Shown piece by piece: positions 10,101 to 18,038 of a DNA stretch of 52,465 nucleotides (its first letter is position 1; each line of letters starts with the position of its first letter). The notes beneath the pieces are model-generated. The model made no database searches and had not been told where the DNA came from. It saw nothing but the letters and a program-made list of their open reading frames with translations. A program made the position numbers and the translations under genes. The stretch is from contig JAGGUN010000026.1 of the NCBI GenBank assembly GCA_021158465.1, positions 1 to 52,465 of the forward strand. Direction: 5' to 3'. This DNA comes from a bacterium. GTDB lineage: Bacteria > UBP14 > UBA6098 > 4484-93.

Positions 10101-12337
10101 CCTCGTCGGATGCTGGTTGGCACTTCGTAGGCGGTGATACTGTCTCCGTGTGCGTGGAGCTGTCTGATCTTGCAACGCTTTGCGGTGAGAATACCTCCGA
10201 TACCTGCTGGCAATTCTTTATCCAGTCAGAGGGACCGTCTGTTTATCTGGTTGAACCGGCGGATTCTGCCGTGACAGGTTGTGACCCTCAACAGATTCTG
10301 TTCTATATTACCGACCCGGAGGGTGTGGATGCCTCGAGCATCCAACTGGAGGTTGCATCTGTTATCTATGATACATCTTCTCCTTATCTTATCTTCTCCG
10401 ATGATACTCTGAGGTTTATTCCGCCTGCAGGTTTCTTCCACGAGGGGGAGGTTGTTGTTAGGCTTCTCTCCTGCGAGGATGTGCTTCATAATCCGTTCTC
10501 CGAGGAGCCGTTTCTGTTTCGCTTCTTTGTGGATATGACTCCACCCGAGATAGCCTTTGTTTACCCTGCTCCCTCCGATACTATCGCAAATCAGCTCGAA
10601 CCGCTCCGGCTCGTCATTATGGACAATTTTGCCGGACTGAATCTGGAGATGTTTGAACTGTCTTTGAATGACGACCGATACGATACATCTTATCTGGCTG
10701 TCACGGGAGATACTCTCATATTCTACCCGGAGAGCCTTGGCTTCCTGTATCCTGAGAGCGTTGAGGTATGTGTGGATGTGTATGATGCAGCATCGCTTTG
10801 CCCGAATGAGCTTGACACCTGTTGGAACTTCTTTGTTCTCAGAAACATCCCGCAGATTGTCTGGACCTCTCCCGAGGACGGCTTCCACATCTCCTGCGAT
10901 ACCGTGGGGATTGTATTCTGTGTCTCATCCTTGTATCCCATAGTTGAGGATTCTGCTCGTGTTGTGGTCAACGGGCATTCTCTCTCCCCTACCTGGGATG
11001 GGAACGAGGCAGCAGTTATTGTCCCTGAGTCGCTGCTTCTTGATACAAACGATGTGACTATAAGCGGTGTTATGGACATCTGGTGGCAGACGGCTCCTGC
11101 CCTGACATTCGAGTTCATCCTTGACCGTGAGCCACCTGTTCTTACATTCTGCTATCCGTCGGACGGTGAGACACTTCATACTGCTTCTCCCAGCTTTGCC
11201 TTCGGAATATTCGATGTGACTCCACTCGATACAACAAGCTTCATAACAATCAACGGGGATTCGATTAGTATTTTCGGCATTTTTACCGATTCGCTGATAG
11301 AGGTTCCAGAGGGGAGGTTTGTTTTCTCAGGTGGTGACACCGTTAATGTTTGCCTGCATCTTGCAGACCTTCCTGATATGTGTGAGCCAAACCGCCTCGA
11401 TACTTGCTTAGTATTTTATATATCAGACGAACTTCCCGAATACGAGATCATCGAACCTGTGGTGGGTTCTGTAACGCATCTTGAGAGGCAGCCTCTTATC
11501 TTCCGTGTTTCATCTCCCAATGAGCTTGATTCCGTCTGTGTTTTCTTTGATGGGAGTATGTACTGTGAAGGGACTTCCTTTGAATTTTCAGCTGATACGG
11601 TCTTTTTCACTCCGCCTTATCCTGTGCCTGACCAGTCGGAGGAGAGGGTAGGAATTTACATTGTCGATGTTCTCGGGAATCGGCTTGAGTTCTATGATTG
11701 GTACTTCTATGTTGACCTTTCACCTCCGTCGATTCTCGATGTTGTCCCTGCTCCTGGCGAGGTGGTGTATGACTCCGCTCCTGATATATCTTTTGTACTA
11801 TTGGATACTTTATCAGGTGTGAACTTCTCCTCGCTTGTGTTCTGGGTTTCTGGGCAGAATTTCTCGATAGGTGATGCAGGGGTTTCCCTTACAGGTGATC
11901 GTGTTGTTATATCCTGCCGTGATGCGGGGCTATCTTTTTCCGTTTGGGATACGGTCTGGGTGGAGGTTACCTCGGTGGAGGATTATTCACCGTTTGGTTA
12001 CGGTGCGCCGAACTCATTGCCCGAGCCTTTCTCCTGGTGGTTTTTCATAGATAGGGAGGGATGTCTTGCTTCACCCAATCCGTTCACGCCAAATAATGAC
12101 GGCTACAACGATCTGGTTCGCTTCTCGTTTTCGGGGAGTTCGGTTGCCGATTGTAGGATACTGATATATGACTTGAAGTATTCTCTCGTGCGGATAATAG
12201 AGGATAAAGATGGTCTTCTGTGGCAGTGGGATGGCAAGGATGCATCTGGTAGGGATGTCTTACCCGGTATTTATATATATGTAGTAGAAGAGGGGAATAA
12301 GGTTATATGTCAGGGAACAATCTCGTTGGCGAGATAA
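7121..12337 (+). CDS. Giant secreted Ig-like repeat protein with signal peptide
   Basis: The 1738-residue product starts with a hydrophobic signal peptide (residues 1 to about 20). Residues about 21-400 form an unfamiliar beta-rich head with a NDRIKVVVSD-like opening. About residues 407-1645 hold twelve modules in strict B-A alternation, homologous to those of the preceding gene. The last 90 residues contain PNPFTPNNDGYND, a LIYDLKYSLVRII strand and a WDGKDASGRD turn, and end in ISLAR. This is the same FlgD/type B-like C-terminal domain as the upstream giant protein. The gene starts 7 bases after its neighbour with an AAAGG site ahead of the ATG, so the two are co-transcribed. Likely a cell-surface or released adhesin-like protein exported by Sec and then across the outer membrane. 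The head domain may carry the specific function, and I do not recognise it. Confidence 0.88.
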   Translation: MRRVILTIFFLFSFLSLLEAVGRKAVHLVPSSGKAMIENDRIKVVVSDSSGQFTIGTPAHDGHKKLLFGFPAQYSTSHTHIFVDGSVYATLKDSIPGRPAPLHMLAPATVVDTSIYCYFEVSGVFITQVTTPVYFGGNPMILIEYHIENRDDVSHSVGVLLFLDTMIDSSDNAPIATEYGYSRIGQEYVYPEVPGYWQAFERSPFQPDSLLIGEGILAGGEAVCPDRFVYGDFGRYSRVFWDYTVYEEEYFDSCVLLRWDAVLLPPGETRYIATYYGLGSAETVPGELRLSAFSHSDLLTIRDCDQYSPNPFTIDLIVSSTIIDTLDSVFAEITLPDGFSLEEGEARVPLSPLPLLTDSEATASFSVRCNVNPPVDTTYCFGLGVYAPGYDTTGASICINVPHRTETPPELTVLGRSPADGEFTSCDSFYLSFSLSDLEGVDWYSMSCEINGLSVPGEYPFSEHSIPQFAVGGRFSDFGTDTVEFTLLHIEDGDGCSLDSVNWSFLRDASPPVILEVSPSDYSFDVSPLIFFRITDSLSGVDFSELDIILADSLHLRVADTGVRLSGDTVFVDCLEAGISFLSDDSVRVCITGIQDMAVGCGPNVAGDYCWEFLVAASHPTASVLFPDTGVWVSCDSVVIEVEDPYGIDGGTISLSVSGEIFDTSSTELSFNGEQIVFTPEISRDTVLYFSLNLLNVLGRALPTLTFSVWFDHTPPYVSSFYPEGRLFSLPDSISFSIGDSSSGLDSSTVSVQVSSNFGFSRLLSIYSIGVSFTAGRFVIDPEEIGVVVAGGETVSVCVTAADLAVRCGANVLPDTCFFFFADTTGPSVSLILPEDSVISSCDTLVAVAVFSDEEGIDTGSVRAQLSGGITGVLAYGSGLEISGDTVYITVPIPPEAEGRWVDVRFTSFPDIFGNPASDTTVFSFFVDRIPPDIVTVSPAPGCTISTGEPDMYFEFMEIGSGIDTESVIFVVNDDTVDFEDGIIDFSGGRASVSSSDAGWHFVGGDTVSVCVELSDLATLCGENTSDTCWQFFIQSEGPSVYLVEPADSAVTGCDPQQILFYITDPEGVDASSIQLEVASVIYDTSSPYLIFSDDTLRFIPPAGFFHEGEVVVRLLSCEDVLHNPFSEEPFLFRFFVDMTPPEIAFVYPAPSDTIANQLEPLRLVIMDNFAGLNLEMFELSLNDDRYDTSYLAVTGDTLIFYPESLGFLYPESVEVCVDVYDAASLCPNELDTCWNFFVLRNIPQIVWTSPEDGFHISCDTVGIVFCVSSLYPIVEDSARVVVNGHSLSPTWDGNEAAVIVPESLLLDTNDVTISGVMDIWWQTAPALTFEFILDREPPVLTFCYPSDGETLHTASPSFAFGIFDVTPLDTTSFITINGDSISIFGIFTDSLIEVPEGRFVFSGGDTVNVCLHLADLPDMCEPNRLDTCLVFYISDELPEYEIIEPVVGSVTHLERQPLIFRVSSPNELDSVCVFFDGSMYCEGTSFEFSADTVFFTPPYPVPDQSEERVGIYIVDVLGNRLEFYDWYFYVDLSPPSILDVVPAPGEVVYDSAPDISFVLLDTLSGVNFSSLVFWVSGQNFSIGDAGVSLTGDRVVISCRDAGLSFSVWDTVWVEVTSVEDYSPFGYGAPNSLPEPFSWWFFIDREGCLASPNPFTPNNDGYNDLVRFSFSGSSVADCRILIYDLKYSLVRIIEDKDGLLWQWDGKDASGRDVLPGIYIYVVEEGNKVICQGTISLAR
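8339..12055 (+). repeat. Alternating B/A Ig-like module array (12 modules)
   Basis: Six B and six A modules alternate, recognised by TPPELTVL, ASPPVILEV, SHPTASVLF, HTPPYVSSF, TTGPSVSLI, RIPPDIVTV, SEGPSVYLV, MTPPEIAFV, NIPQIVWTS, REPPVLTF, ELPEYEII and LSPPSILDV. A modules keep a VCV/VCI strand, a C..N string and usually a CW string. Five of the six B modules keep the opening Cys (VSC, SSC, TGC, ISC), but the sixth has lost it. Confidence 0.8.
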
Positions 12338-12351
12338 CGAAGTGAGGGATT

Positions 12352-15261
12352 ATGGGTAAAAGCGGAAGCGTAGCTTTGGCACTTATCCTGTTGTGGGCTG
12401 GGGCTCTTTTCTGTTTTAGCCCGGTTGAGGGTACCAGACCTGCTGGAATGGCTGGTGTCTTTGTTGCCACATCGGACGATGCCAATGCAGTGTTCACCAA
12501 CCCGGCGGGTCTTGAGGGGTTGAACCGCGACATATTTACCCTCTCCTATTTCGACTATTGTGCTGGCTTGAAGAATGATAATCTTCAGGAGTTTCTCTTC
12601 TCGTTCTATCACAGGACGGAGAGATTTGGTGCGTTTGGATTCGGTGCCACGCAGTTCTTGTCGAATGTTTACAGGGAGAACCTCTTCTCTTTGGTCTATA
12701 GCAAGAGGCTTGTCAGCTTTCGTAGGAGGCGTGGTTTTGTTGCTCTGGGCATATCGGCGAATCTTCTCCGCACTGATTATGTAACCGGGAACTTCTTTGA
12801 GTTTGACTTTGGCGACCCGCTTTTCAGGAACGGTTCATCATCTCTCTCCTTCGGTGCTGATCTCGGGTTCATCCTTAGGTATCGCTGGCTGTCGCTTGGT
12901 GGTGCGGTGAAGAATATCATCCCTCCGAACCCAACGCTTGGAAATGTGCCATCTGCTACTCTACCGATGGATATAAGAGGGGGTATAGCGCTTAACCTCT
13001 TCGACCTGTTTTTCCCTGGCTTTGAAGGGGAATACATCATCGATGGTTACCGAGACACTACCGAGTTCAACTGGTATGTTGGTGGCGAGTTGTGGCTCTT
13101 CCGCAGAAGGCTTGGCTTACGGGGAGGGTATAATAAGAACCTATTCTCGGCTGGGTTGTCCCTGCGCACAGGAACACGGTATAATATAGGTTTCGACTAT
13201 GCCTACGAGAAGCCTCTGACCGAAGTGGATATACTAAAGATAAATACCCACAGGTTTGCTCTCTCATTTGGCTTGCCCAAAAGGCCGATAAGATATGTCG
13301 ACCTCCTGCTTGAGAAGGAATCACTAAGGTTGAACCCGTCGGTAATTGAGTTTTCTGATTCAGCCCAGCTTATTGCAAGGGTAAAAAATGAGGGGGATAA
13401 ACCCTCAGGCGGTTTCCATTTCACCGTTTGGGCAGAGGATTCGACGGGAGCGGTTAAGCCTATATTCACAAAGAAACTCCGCTCACTTTCCCCTGGTGAA
13501 GAGACGAACATCTCATGGGTCTGGAAGCCGGAAGAGAAGGGTTTTTTCAAGCTCCATTATGCCGCAGATGCTAATCCAGATCAGTTTAGGAGCGAGTATG
13601 GCGGCATCGATGAGTTGGATGAGAGCAACAATAGGGCAACCCAAACGGTGGCAGTGTTCAGTCCGCCGAAGCCTAAGCAACCTGTCTTTACAAGGTCTGG
13701 ACTTACCGTTTCGCAGGCGATCTATCTGACAGAGGATACTCCGATTGTCCCGATAGTATTCTTTGACGAGGGAACGGATGCGGTCTCTGAACGGTTCAGC
13801 CCCACCCTGAATGAGATAGCTAAGCGGATTAAAGACAATGAGAATGTGCTTCTCAAACTCTACGGGTTTTTCGATGTCGGGACCGATGCGACCGCCTTTG
13901 ACTCCATCTCGGATAGAGTTGATACTATGTTGTCTGTAGGGGAATCTCTTGCTGTTGCAAGGGCGAAGAATGTGAAGGCTCTTCTTGTTGAGAATGGTGC
14001 GCCAGCCTATAGGATACAGGTTGTAACGGAAGGTTACGAGAAGAGAATGAGGCGGGCAGGGCAGACGGGAGAGTATTTCTTCCCTCAGGATAGTATATGG
14101 GTTGCTGAGGAGAACCGCCGTGTGGAGATGAAGACAGAGGTCATAGGGGTTGATAATCCTATCCTTGTTCTCGATTACGATGTAGGGGTTGTGAAACTCT
14201 CGGACGAGATGGAGAGGAGTTTTGTTGATAAGGTTAATTCTGTTCTACCGATTCTGGCTGATAATCCTGATATGATACTTCTCTTTGAGGGGTATATAGG
14301 GGATGAGGAGACGCTGTTTGACCTTGCCTTTGACCGTGCCTTTGAGGCGAAATGGGCTCTTGAAGGAAGGATTGACCCAGCCTACTATGAACGGATATTT
14401 GTGATAGGCAATGTCGATGAAAAGAGGGATAAAGGGAAACTTGAGGTGTGGCTGGATGCTGAGGGGCTCCTTGAGCGTCCGGTGAGCCATCTTGTGATTA
14501 CCGGCGGGTTCGAGCTCAAGCATGAGGATATGAACTTCATCGAGGTTGATACGGTGGTATCAGACCAACCGATAGATAGCTTCTCGCTCGTCGTAAAGGA
14601 TGACTCTGGTAGACCGTTCAGGCATCTTGCTTCCGGTAAGGGTAGCCTGCCCAAGGAGGTGGTTTGGGACTGGAGAGACGATGAAGGCAATATTGTCCAG
14701 CCAAATAAGAGCTACTATTGCGAGCTGTTTGTCCGGGATAAGATAGGGCTGATAGCGAGGGTTTCTTCTCTGCCCATTAATATAAGAGCCGAGAGCGAGG
14801 AGAAGCGAGAGGAGATGGTTCTGGTCAAATTCAAGTTCGCCGAGGCAAAGGTGGAGTCGAGATATCTTGAGAGCAGAATGGAGTATTCTGCGAGGAAGCT
14901 CGTGAAACTTGTTGAAGAGAACCCCGATAAGAGGATCGTTGTCATAGTTGGTGGACACACGGACAGAATTGGTCTGGAGGCGGTGAATGCCAAGCTTTCG
15001 CTTGAGCGTGCCAAGAGGGAGCTTGCGAATCTCCGCAAGTATCTTCTGGGGGTAGTCGGACTTAACACATACCCCGAGCTCGACCGCTGGCTTGCCGAGC
15101 ATAATGTTAGACTTAAGGCAAAAGGATACGGTTATACCTCTCCTTTCAAGGTAGTAAAGGTTAAGGATGGAAGGTCTGAGGAGATCCTTTTGGGTGACAA
15201 CAACCTGCCTGAGGGGAGGGTTCTTAACAGGAGGGTTACGGTCGAATTCAAGATAAGATGA
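12352..15261 (+). CDS. Barrel-CARDB-OmpA-FlgD-OmpA envelope fusion protein (paralog 1)
   Basis: The 969-residue product has a signal peptide (1 to about 27) and a PorV/UPF0164-like outer-membrane barrel (about 28-305), with the RPAGMAGVFVA and NPAGL signatures. A CARDB-type beta domain follows (about 312-435, ending DESNNRATQTV). Next is an OmpA-like domain (about 460-597, PIVPIVFFDEG to EENRRVEM), then a degenerate second one (about 603-706), a FlgD-like Ig domain (about 740-803, VVWDWRDDEGN) and a canonical C-terminal OmpA domain (about 822-969). In the last, GGHTD gives Asp871 and LSLERA gives Arg886, 15 residues apart as in the peptidoglycan-binding pair of classical OmpA. Family knowledge suggests an outer-membrane barrel anchored to the cell wall. 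Position directly after two giant surface proteins suggests it holds or exports them. The fusion itself is directly visible; the role is inferred. Confidence 0.85.
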   Translation: MGKSGSVALALILLWAGALFCFSPVEGTRPAGMAGVFVATSDDANAVFTNPAGLEGLNRDIFTLSYFDYCAGLKNDNLQEFLFSFYHRTERFGAFGFGATQFLSNVYRENLFSLVYSKRLVSFRRRRGFVALGISANLLRTDYVTGNFFEFDFGDPLFRNGSSSLSFGADLGFILRYRWLSLGGAVKNIIPPNPTLGNVPSATLPMDIRGGIALNLFDLFFPGFEGEYIIDGYRDTTEFNWYVGGELWLFRRRLGLRGGYNKNLFSAGLSLRTGTRYNIGFDYAYEKPLTEVDILKINTHRFALSFGLPKRPIRYVDLLLEKESLRLNPSVIEFSDSAQLIARVKNEGDKPSGGFHFTVWAEDSTGAVKPIFTKKLRSLSPGEETNISWVWKPEEKGFFKLHYAADANPDQFRSEYGGIDELDESNNRATQTVAVFSPPKPKQPVFTRSGLTVSQAIYLTEDTPIVPIVFFDEGTDAVSERFSPTLNEIAKRIKDNENVLLKLYGFFDVGTDATAFDSISDRVDTMLSVGESLAVARAKNVKALLVENGAPAYRIQVVTEGYEKRMRRAGQTGEYFFPQDSIWVAEENRRVEMKTEVIGVDNPILVLDYDVGVVKLSDEMERSFVDKVNSVLPILADNPDMILLFEGYIGDEETLFDLAFDRAFEAKWALEGRIDPAYYERIFVIGNVDEKRDKGKLEVWLDAEGLLERPVSHLVITGGFELKHEDMNFIEVDTVVSDQPIDSFSLVVKDDSGRPFRHLASGKGSLPKEVVWDWRDDEGNIVQPNKSYYCELFVRDKIGLIARVSSLPINIRAESEEKREEMVLVKFKFAEAKVESRYLESRMEYSARKLVKLVEENPDKRIVVIVGGHTDRIGLEAVNAKLSLERAKRELANLRKYLLGVVGLNTYPELDRWLAEHNVRLKAKGYGYTSPFKVVKVKDGRSEEILLGDNNLPEGRVLNRRVTVEFKIR

Positions 15262-18038
15262 TGATTAAACGGATTTCTGTTCTTGTTGTGTTAATTTCTT
15301 TGGCTTTGCCATCTTTTCTCTTCGCCGGTGCAAGGGAGGCTTCCCTCCTTTGGTCTGACCCACAGTCTCTCGGTCTCCTGAACCCGGCTTCTGTATCCAG
15401 TGTCTCGGGAAGGGTTTTGATAGGCTCGGTCTCAAGGTATCAGTATGGTCTCCCAGAAGCCCAGTATATGCGTTTTTCCATCTTCGGAGGAATAGGATTA
15501 AATAAGCTCGGGAGTCTGGGCTTGGGAATATTCCAGGAATCTTTGAACGGTTACACTAACAGTCGTTTCCATCTTGGGGGAGCGCATCGGTTCTCTCTTC
15601 CTAATGGGGTTCTCTTATCTGCTGGTGCTTACGGGAAGCTCATTTTGAACCGGTTTGACAGAGAAAGGTTCCATAGATTTGATGAGGATGACCCTATCTT
15701 CAGCTCTGGTTATACGAGCTATGCTTTCTCGGCAGATTTGGGAGTAGGTTTTTTATGGAGGGATTTTGGGCTTGGGTTGTCTGTCAGGGATGTGAACGAG
15801 CCGAACCTTTCGTTTGCTTCTCATCCGTCATGGAAGCTCCCGATGGTGGTATCGGGTGGTATCTCCTATCGGTTTCGTGATATGTTTTCTGTTTTCGCCT
15901 CCGTCTGTTATACGAAAGCTTTTGATGAGCCAGTTTTCTCTATGGGGATGGAGGGGAGCCTTTCTGGTTTTGCTCTTCGGGCAGCGACGGATGTCGACAA
16001 TCTTGGTTTTGGTGCCGGATATATGTTCGGGCTTGGGAAAATCTCACGGCTTGGTGTGGATTATGCGGTTGTTCTTCCTCTGACGGAGCTTTCGAAGGTT
16101 GGAGTGAGTAGTCATGAACTCTCCTTGCGGCTCGTCTTTCCTCCGCCTACTTCGAAGCCTAAACGGTTCCCTGACCTGACCATTCTTTCCGCTTCACTTG
16201 AGAAGGACAGGTTTGCCCTCGGTGATTCAACACGCCTGACTTTTGTTGTCGCGAACATAGGGAAGAAGAAGAGCGATAGTTTCAAGGTTACATCCTTTCT
16301 TGTCTCTCCAGACACGGCGAATATGCTTTTCTCGAAGAAACTTCCTTTGCTATCCCCGGGAGAGAGAAAGGAGGTATCTTTTCTGGTTTCACCGGATGCC
16401 GATGGTGAGTATCGGCTCATTATAAATGTTGACGATACGGGAGAACTCTTCCCCGAGGTTTCTGGCAGTGTTACAGAGAGTAATGAGGAGAATAACACCA
16501 GTTTCCTCACATTTTCGGTTTTCAGGAGGACAACTGCCCGTCTTGAGCCACTTTATTCCACCCTTGAGCTTCTGGATGTTTCTGTTCTGGCGGACGAAGC
16601 TCCTGTTATTCCTGTTGTCTTCTTCGAGCGGGGGAGCCCGGAGCTCCCTGAGCGGTTTTTTACATCTTTGAGAACCGTCGCCGAGCGGATAAAGTGTAAT
16701 CCTGATATCCGCCTGGTTATTAAAGGATATATTGACCCGGAAAGCGAGCAAGATGTCCCTGACAAGACTGGGCTTGCAAGGCTCCGAGCAGAGAATATAA
16801 GGTCAAAGCTTATCGAGTTTGGCGCACCCTCCTCAAGGATTACCGTAGCCGCACCGGATAGGTACGATGTGACGGAGCAGAGGATAGTCCCGAGGTTCCC
16901 TGTGTTGACAGAGAAAGATAGGCGTTGGATATCAGAGGAAAATCGCAGGGGAGAAATAGTATCCGAGTTTATGGAACCCTTCCCTACGAGCGTTGTTGTC
17001 GAATCTCCAGATAGGATAACCAAGCTTTCGGAGCTGCTTTCCATCTGGAAGAGAATCCTTTCCTCTAATCCAGATGTCCAGGTTCTTGTTGGTGCTAACA
17101 AAGGAGATGCGCCGTTAGTTGCACTTGACCGTATGGAAGAAGTGCGAAGTAGATTGAACAGGATTTTAGGCACGAAGCCATCGGTTATGTTTGTCGAAGA
17201 CCTTCCCCCGGGGAAGATAGGGATATATCTGAATGCGGACCACCTTTTGTACAGTCCGAGGGAGTATTTTGTGTCCAAGGATATCAGGTTCGGGGACGAG
17301 TCTCAGAAGGAGAATATTGTCAGGCTTGAGCTTGCAACAGCAGTTCCGATAGACACATACTTTGTAAGTGTTGTCGATGACGCAGGGAATCTGGTCAAGG
17401 AGCTTGGTGGGGGCGAAGGGACTCCGCCTATGAGCTTCATCTGGGACTGGACGAACTGTGATGGTAGCATTGTTAATCCTGAGAGGCGCTATTTTGTGAG
17501 GTTAGAGTTGACCGATTCTCTTGGCTCCCATATCCAGACCCTCTCGCCTCCTCTGGAGGTGAAAACTCGTGCTGTAACGGAAAAGAGAGAGTCCTGGATT
17601 ATAATCCAGTTTGTTTTCGATGAGGTTTCTTCTGTATCATATTTCTTTGATAGCCGTCTTGAAGAGTTTGTACAGAGGCTTGTGGAGCTTGCAAGGTCAG
17701 GAAAGCCACTTGTCGTTCGAATAACCGGGCACACAGATAAGATTGGCAGACCGGAGCACAATCGAAGGCTCTCTGTTCAACGGGCTGAGCAAAAATATGA
17801 AGAGTTTTCTTACCATCTTATGCACCGGCTTGGCATCTCGAGGAAGGAGGAGCTTGACCGCTGGCTTGCCGAGCATGATGTTAAGATTGAGGTTCGTGGT
17901 GTCTCGAGCGACGAGCCTCTAACTGTTATGGTGACAAAAGACGGCAGGGTAGAGGAATCTCTTCTCGGGGATGATAACCTCCCCGAGGGGCGCTCAATGA
18001 ATAGACGCGTTACCATTGAGTTTATCACAGGAGAGTGA
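15258..18038 (+). CDS. PorP/SprF-like barrel-CARDB-OmpA-FlgD-OmpA fusion protein (paralog 2)
   Basis: This 926-residue protein overlaps the previous stop by 4 bases (ATGA). After a signal peptide (1 to about 23) comes a barrel (about 24-300) whose strings LLNPAS and [16 protein letters not shown] recall the PorP/SprF family of type IX-associated outer-membrane proteins. A CARDB domain (about 305-425, ending [10 protein letters not shown]), an OmpA-like domain (about 447-572, [11 protein letters not shown] to SEENRRGEI) and a weak OmpA-like segment follow. A FlgD-like domain ([10 protein letters not shown]) and a canonical OmpA domain (about 779-926) complete it. Asp827 in GHTDKIG and Arg842 in LSVQRA keep the 15-residue peptidoglycan-binding spacing. 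SprF-type proteins work with an adjacent giant adhesin, and here two such proteins lie just upstream. Function by analogy only. Confidence 0.83.
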   Translation: MMIKRISVLVVLISLALPSFLFAGAREASLLWSDPQSLGLLNPASVSSVSGRVLIGSVSRYQYGLPEAQYMRFSIFGGIGLNKLGSLGLGIFQESLNGYTNSRFHLGGAHRFSLPNGVLLSAGAYGKLILNRFDRERFHRFDEDDPIFSSGYTSYAFSADLGVGFLWRDFGLGLSVRDVNEPNLSFASHPSWKLPMVVSGGISYRFRDMFSVFASVCYTKAFDEPVFSMGMEGSLSGFALRAATDVDNLGFGAGYMFGLGKISRLGVDYAVVLPLTELSKVGVSSHELSLRLVFPPPTSKPKRFPDLTILSASLEKDRFALGDSTRLTFVVANIGKKKSDSFKVTSFLVSPDTANMLFSKKLPLLSPGERKEVSFLVSPDADGEYRLIINVDDTGELFPEVSGSVTESNEENNTSFLTFSVFRRTTARLEPLYSTLELLDVSVLADEAPVIPVVFFERGSPELPERFFTSLRTVAERIKCNPDIRLVIKGYIDPESEQDVPDKTGLARLRAENIRSKLIEFGAPSSRITVAAPDRYDVTEQRIVPRFPVLTEKDRRWISEENRRGEIVSEFMEPFPTSVVVESPDRITKLSELLSIWKRILSSNPDVQVLVGANKGDAPLVALDRMEEVRSRLNRILGTKPSVMFVEDLPPGKIGIYLNADHLLYSPREYFVSKDIRFGDESQKENIVRLELATAVPIDTYFVSVVDDAGNLVKELGGGEGTPPMSFIWDWTNCDGSIVNPERRYFVRLELTDSLGSHIQTLSPPLEVKTRAVTEKRESWIIIQFVFDEVSSVSYFFDSRLEEFVQRLVELARSGKPLVVRITGHTDKIGRPEHNRRLSVQRAEQKYEEFSYHLMHRLGISRKEELDRWLAEHDVKIEVRGVSSDEPLTVMVTKDGRVEESLLGDDNLPEGRSMNRRVTIEFITGE

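Noticed and set aside
130-12055. CRISPR or DNA tandem repeats in the giant genes
   Set aside because: The regular spacing of about 300 bases is a protein-module repeat; the DNA copies have diverged and there are no short identical repeats with unique spacers.
18035-18037. GTG start for purL
   Set aside because: The AGGAG site is only 1 base from this GTG but 4 bases from the ATG at 18038, which is the more usual spacing.
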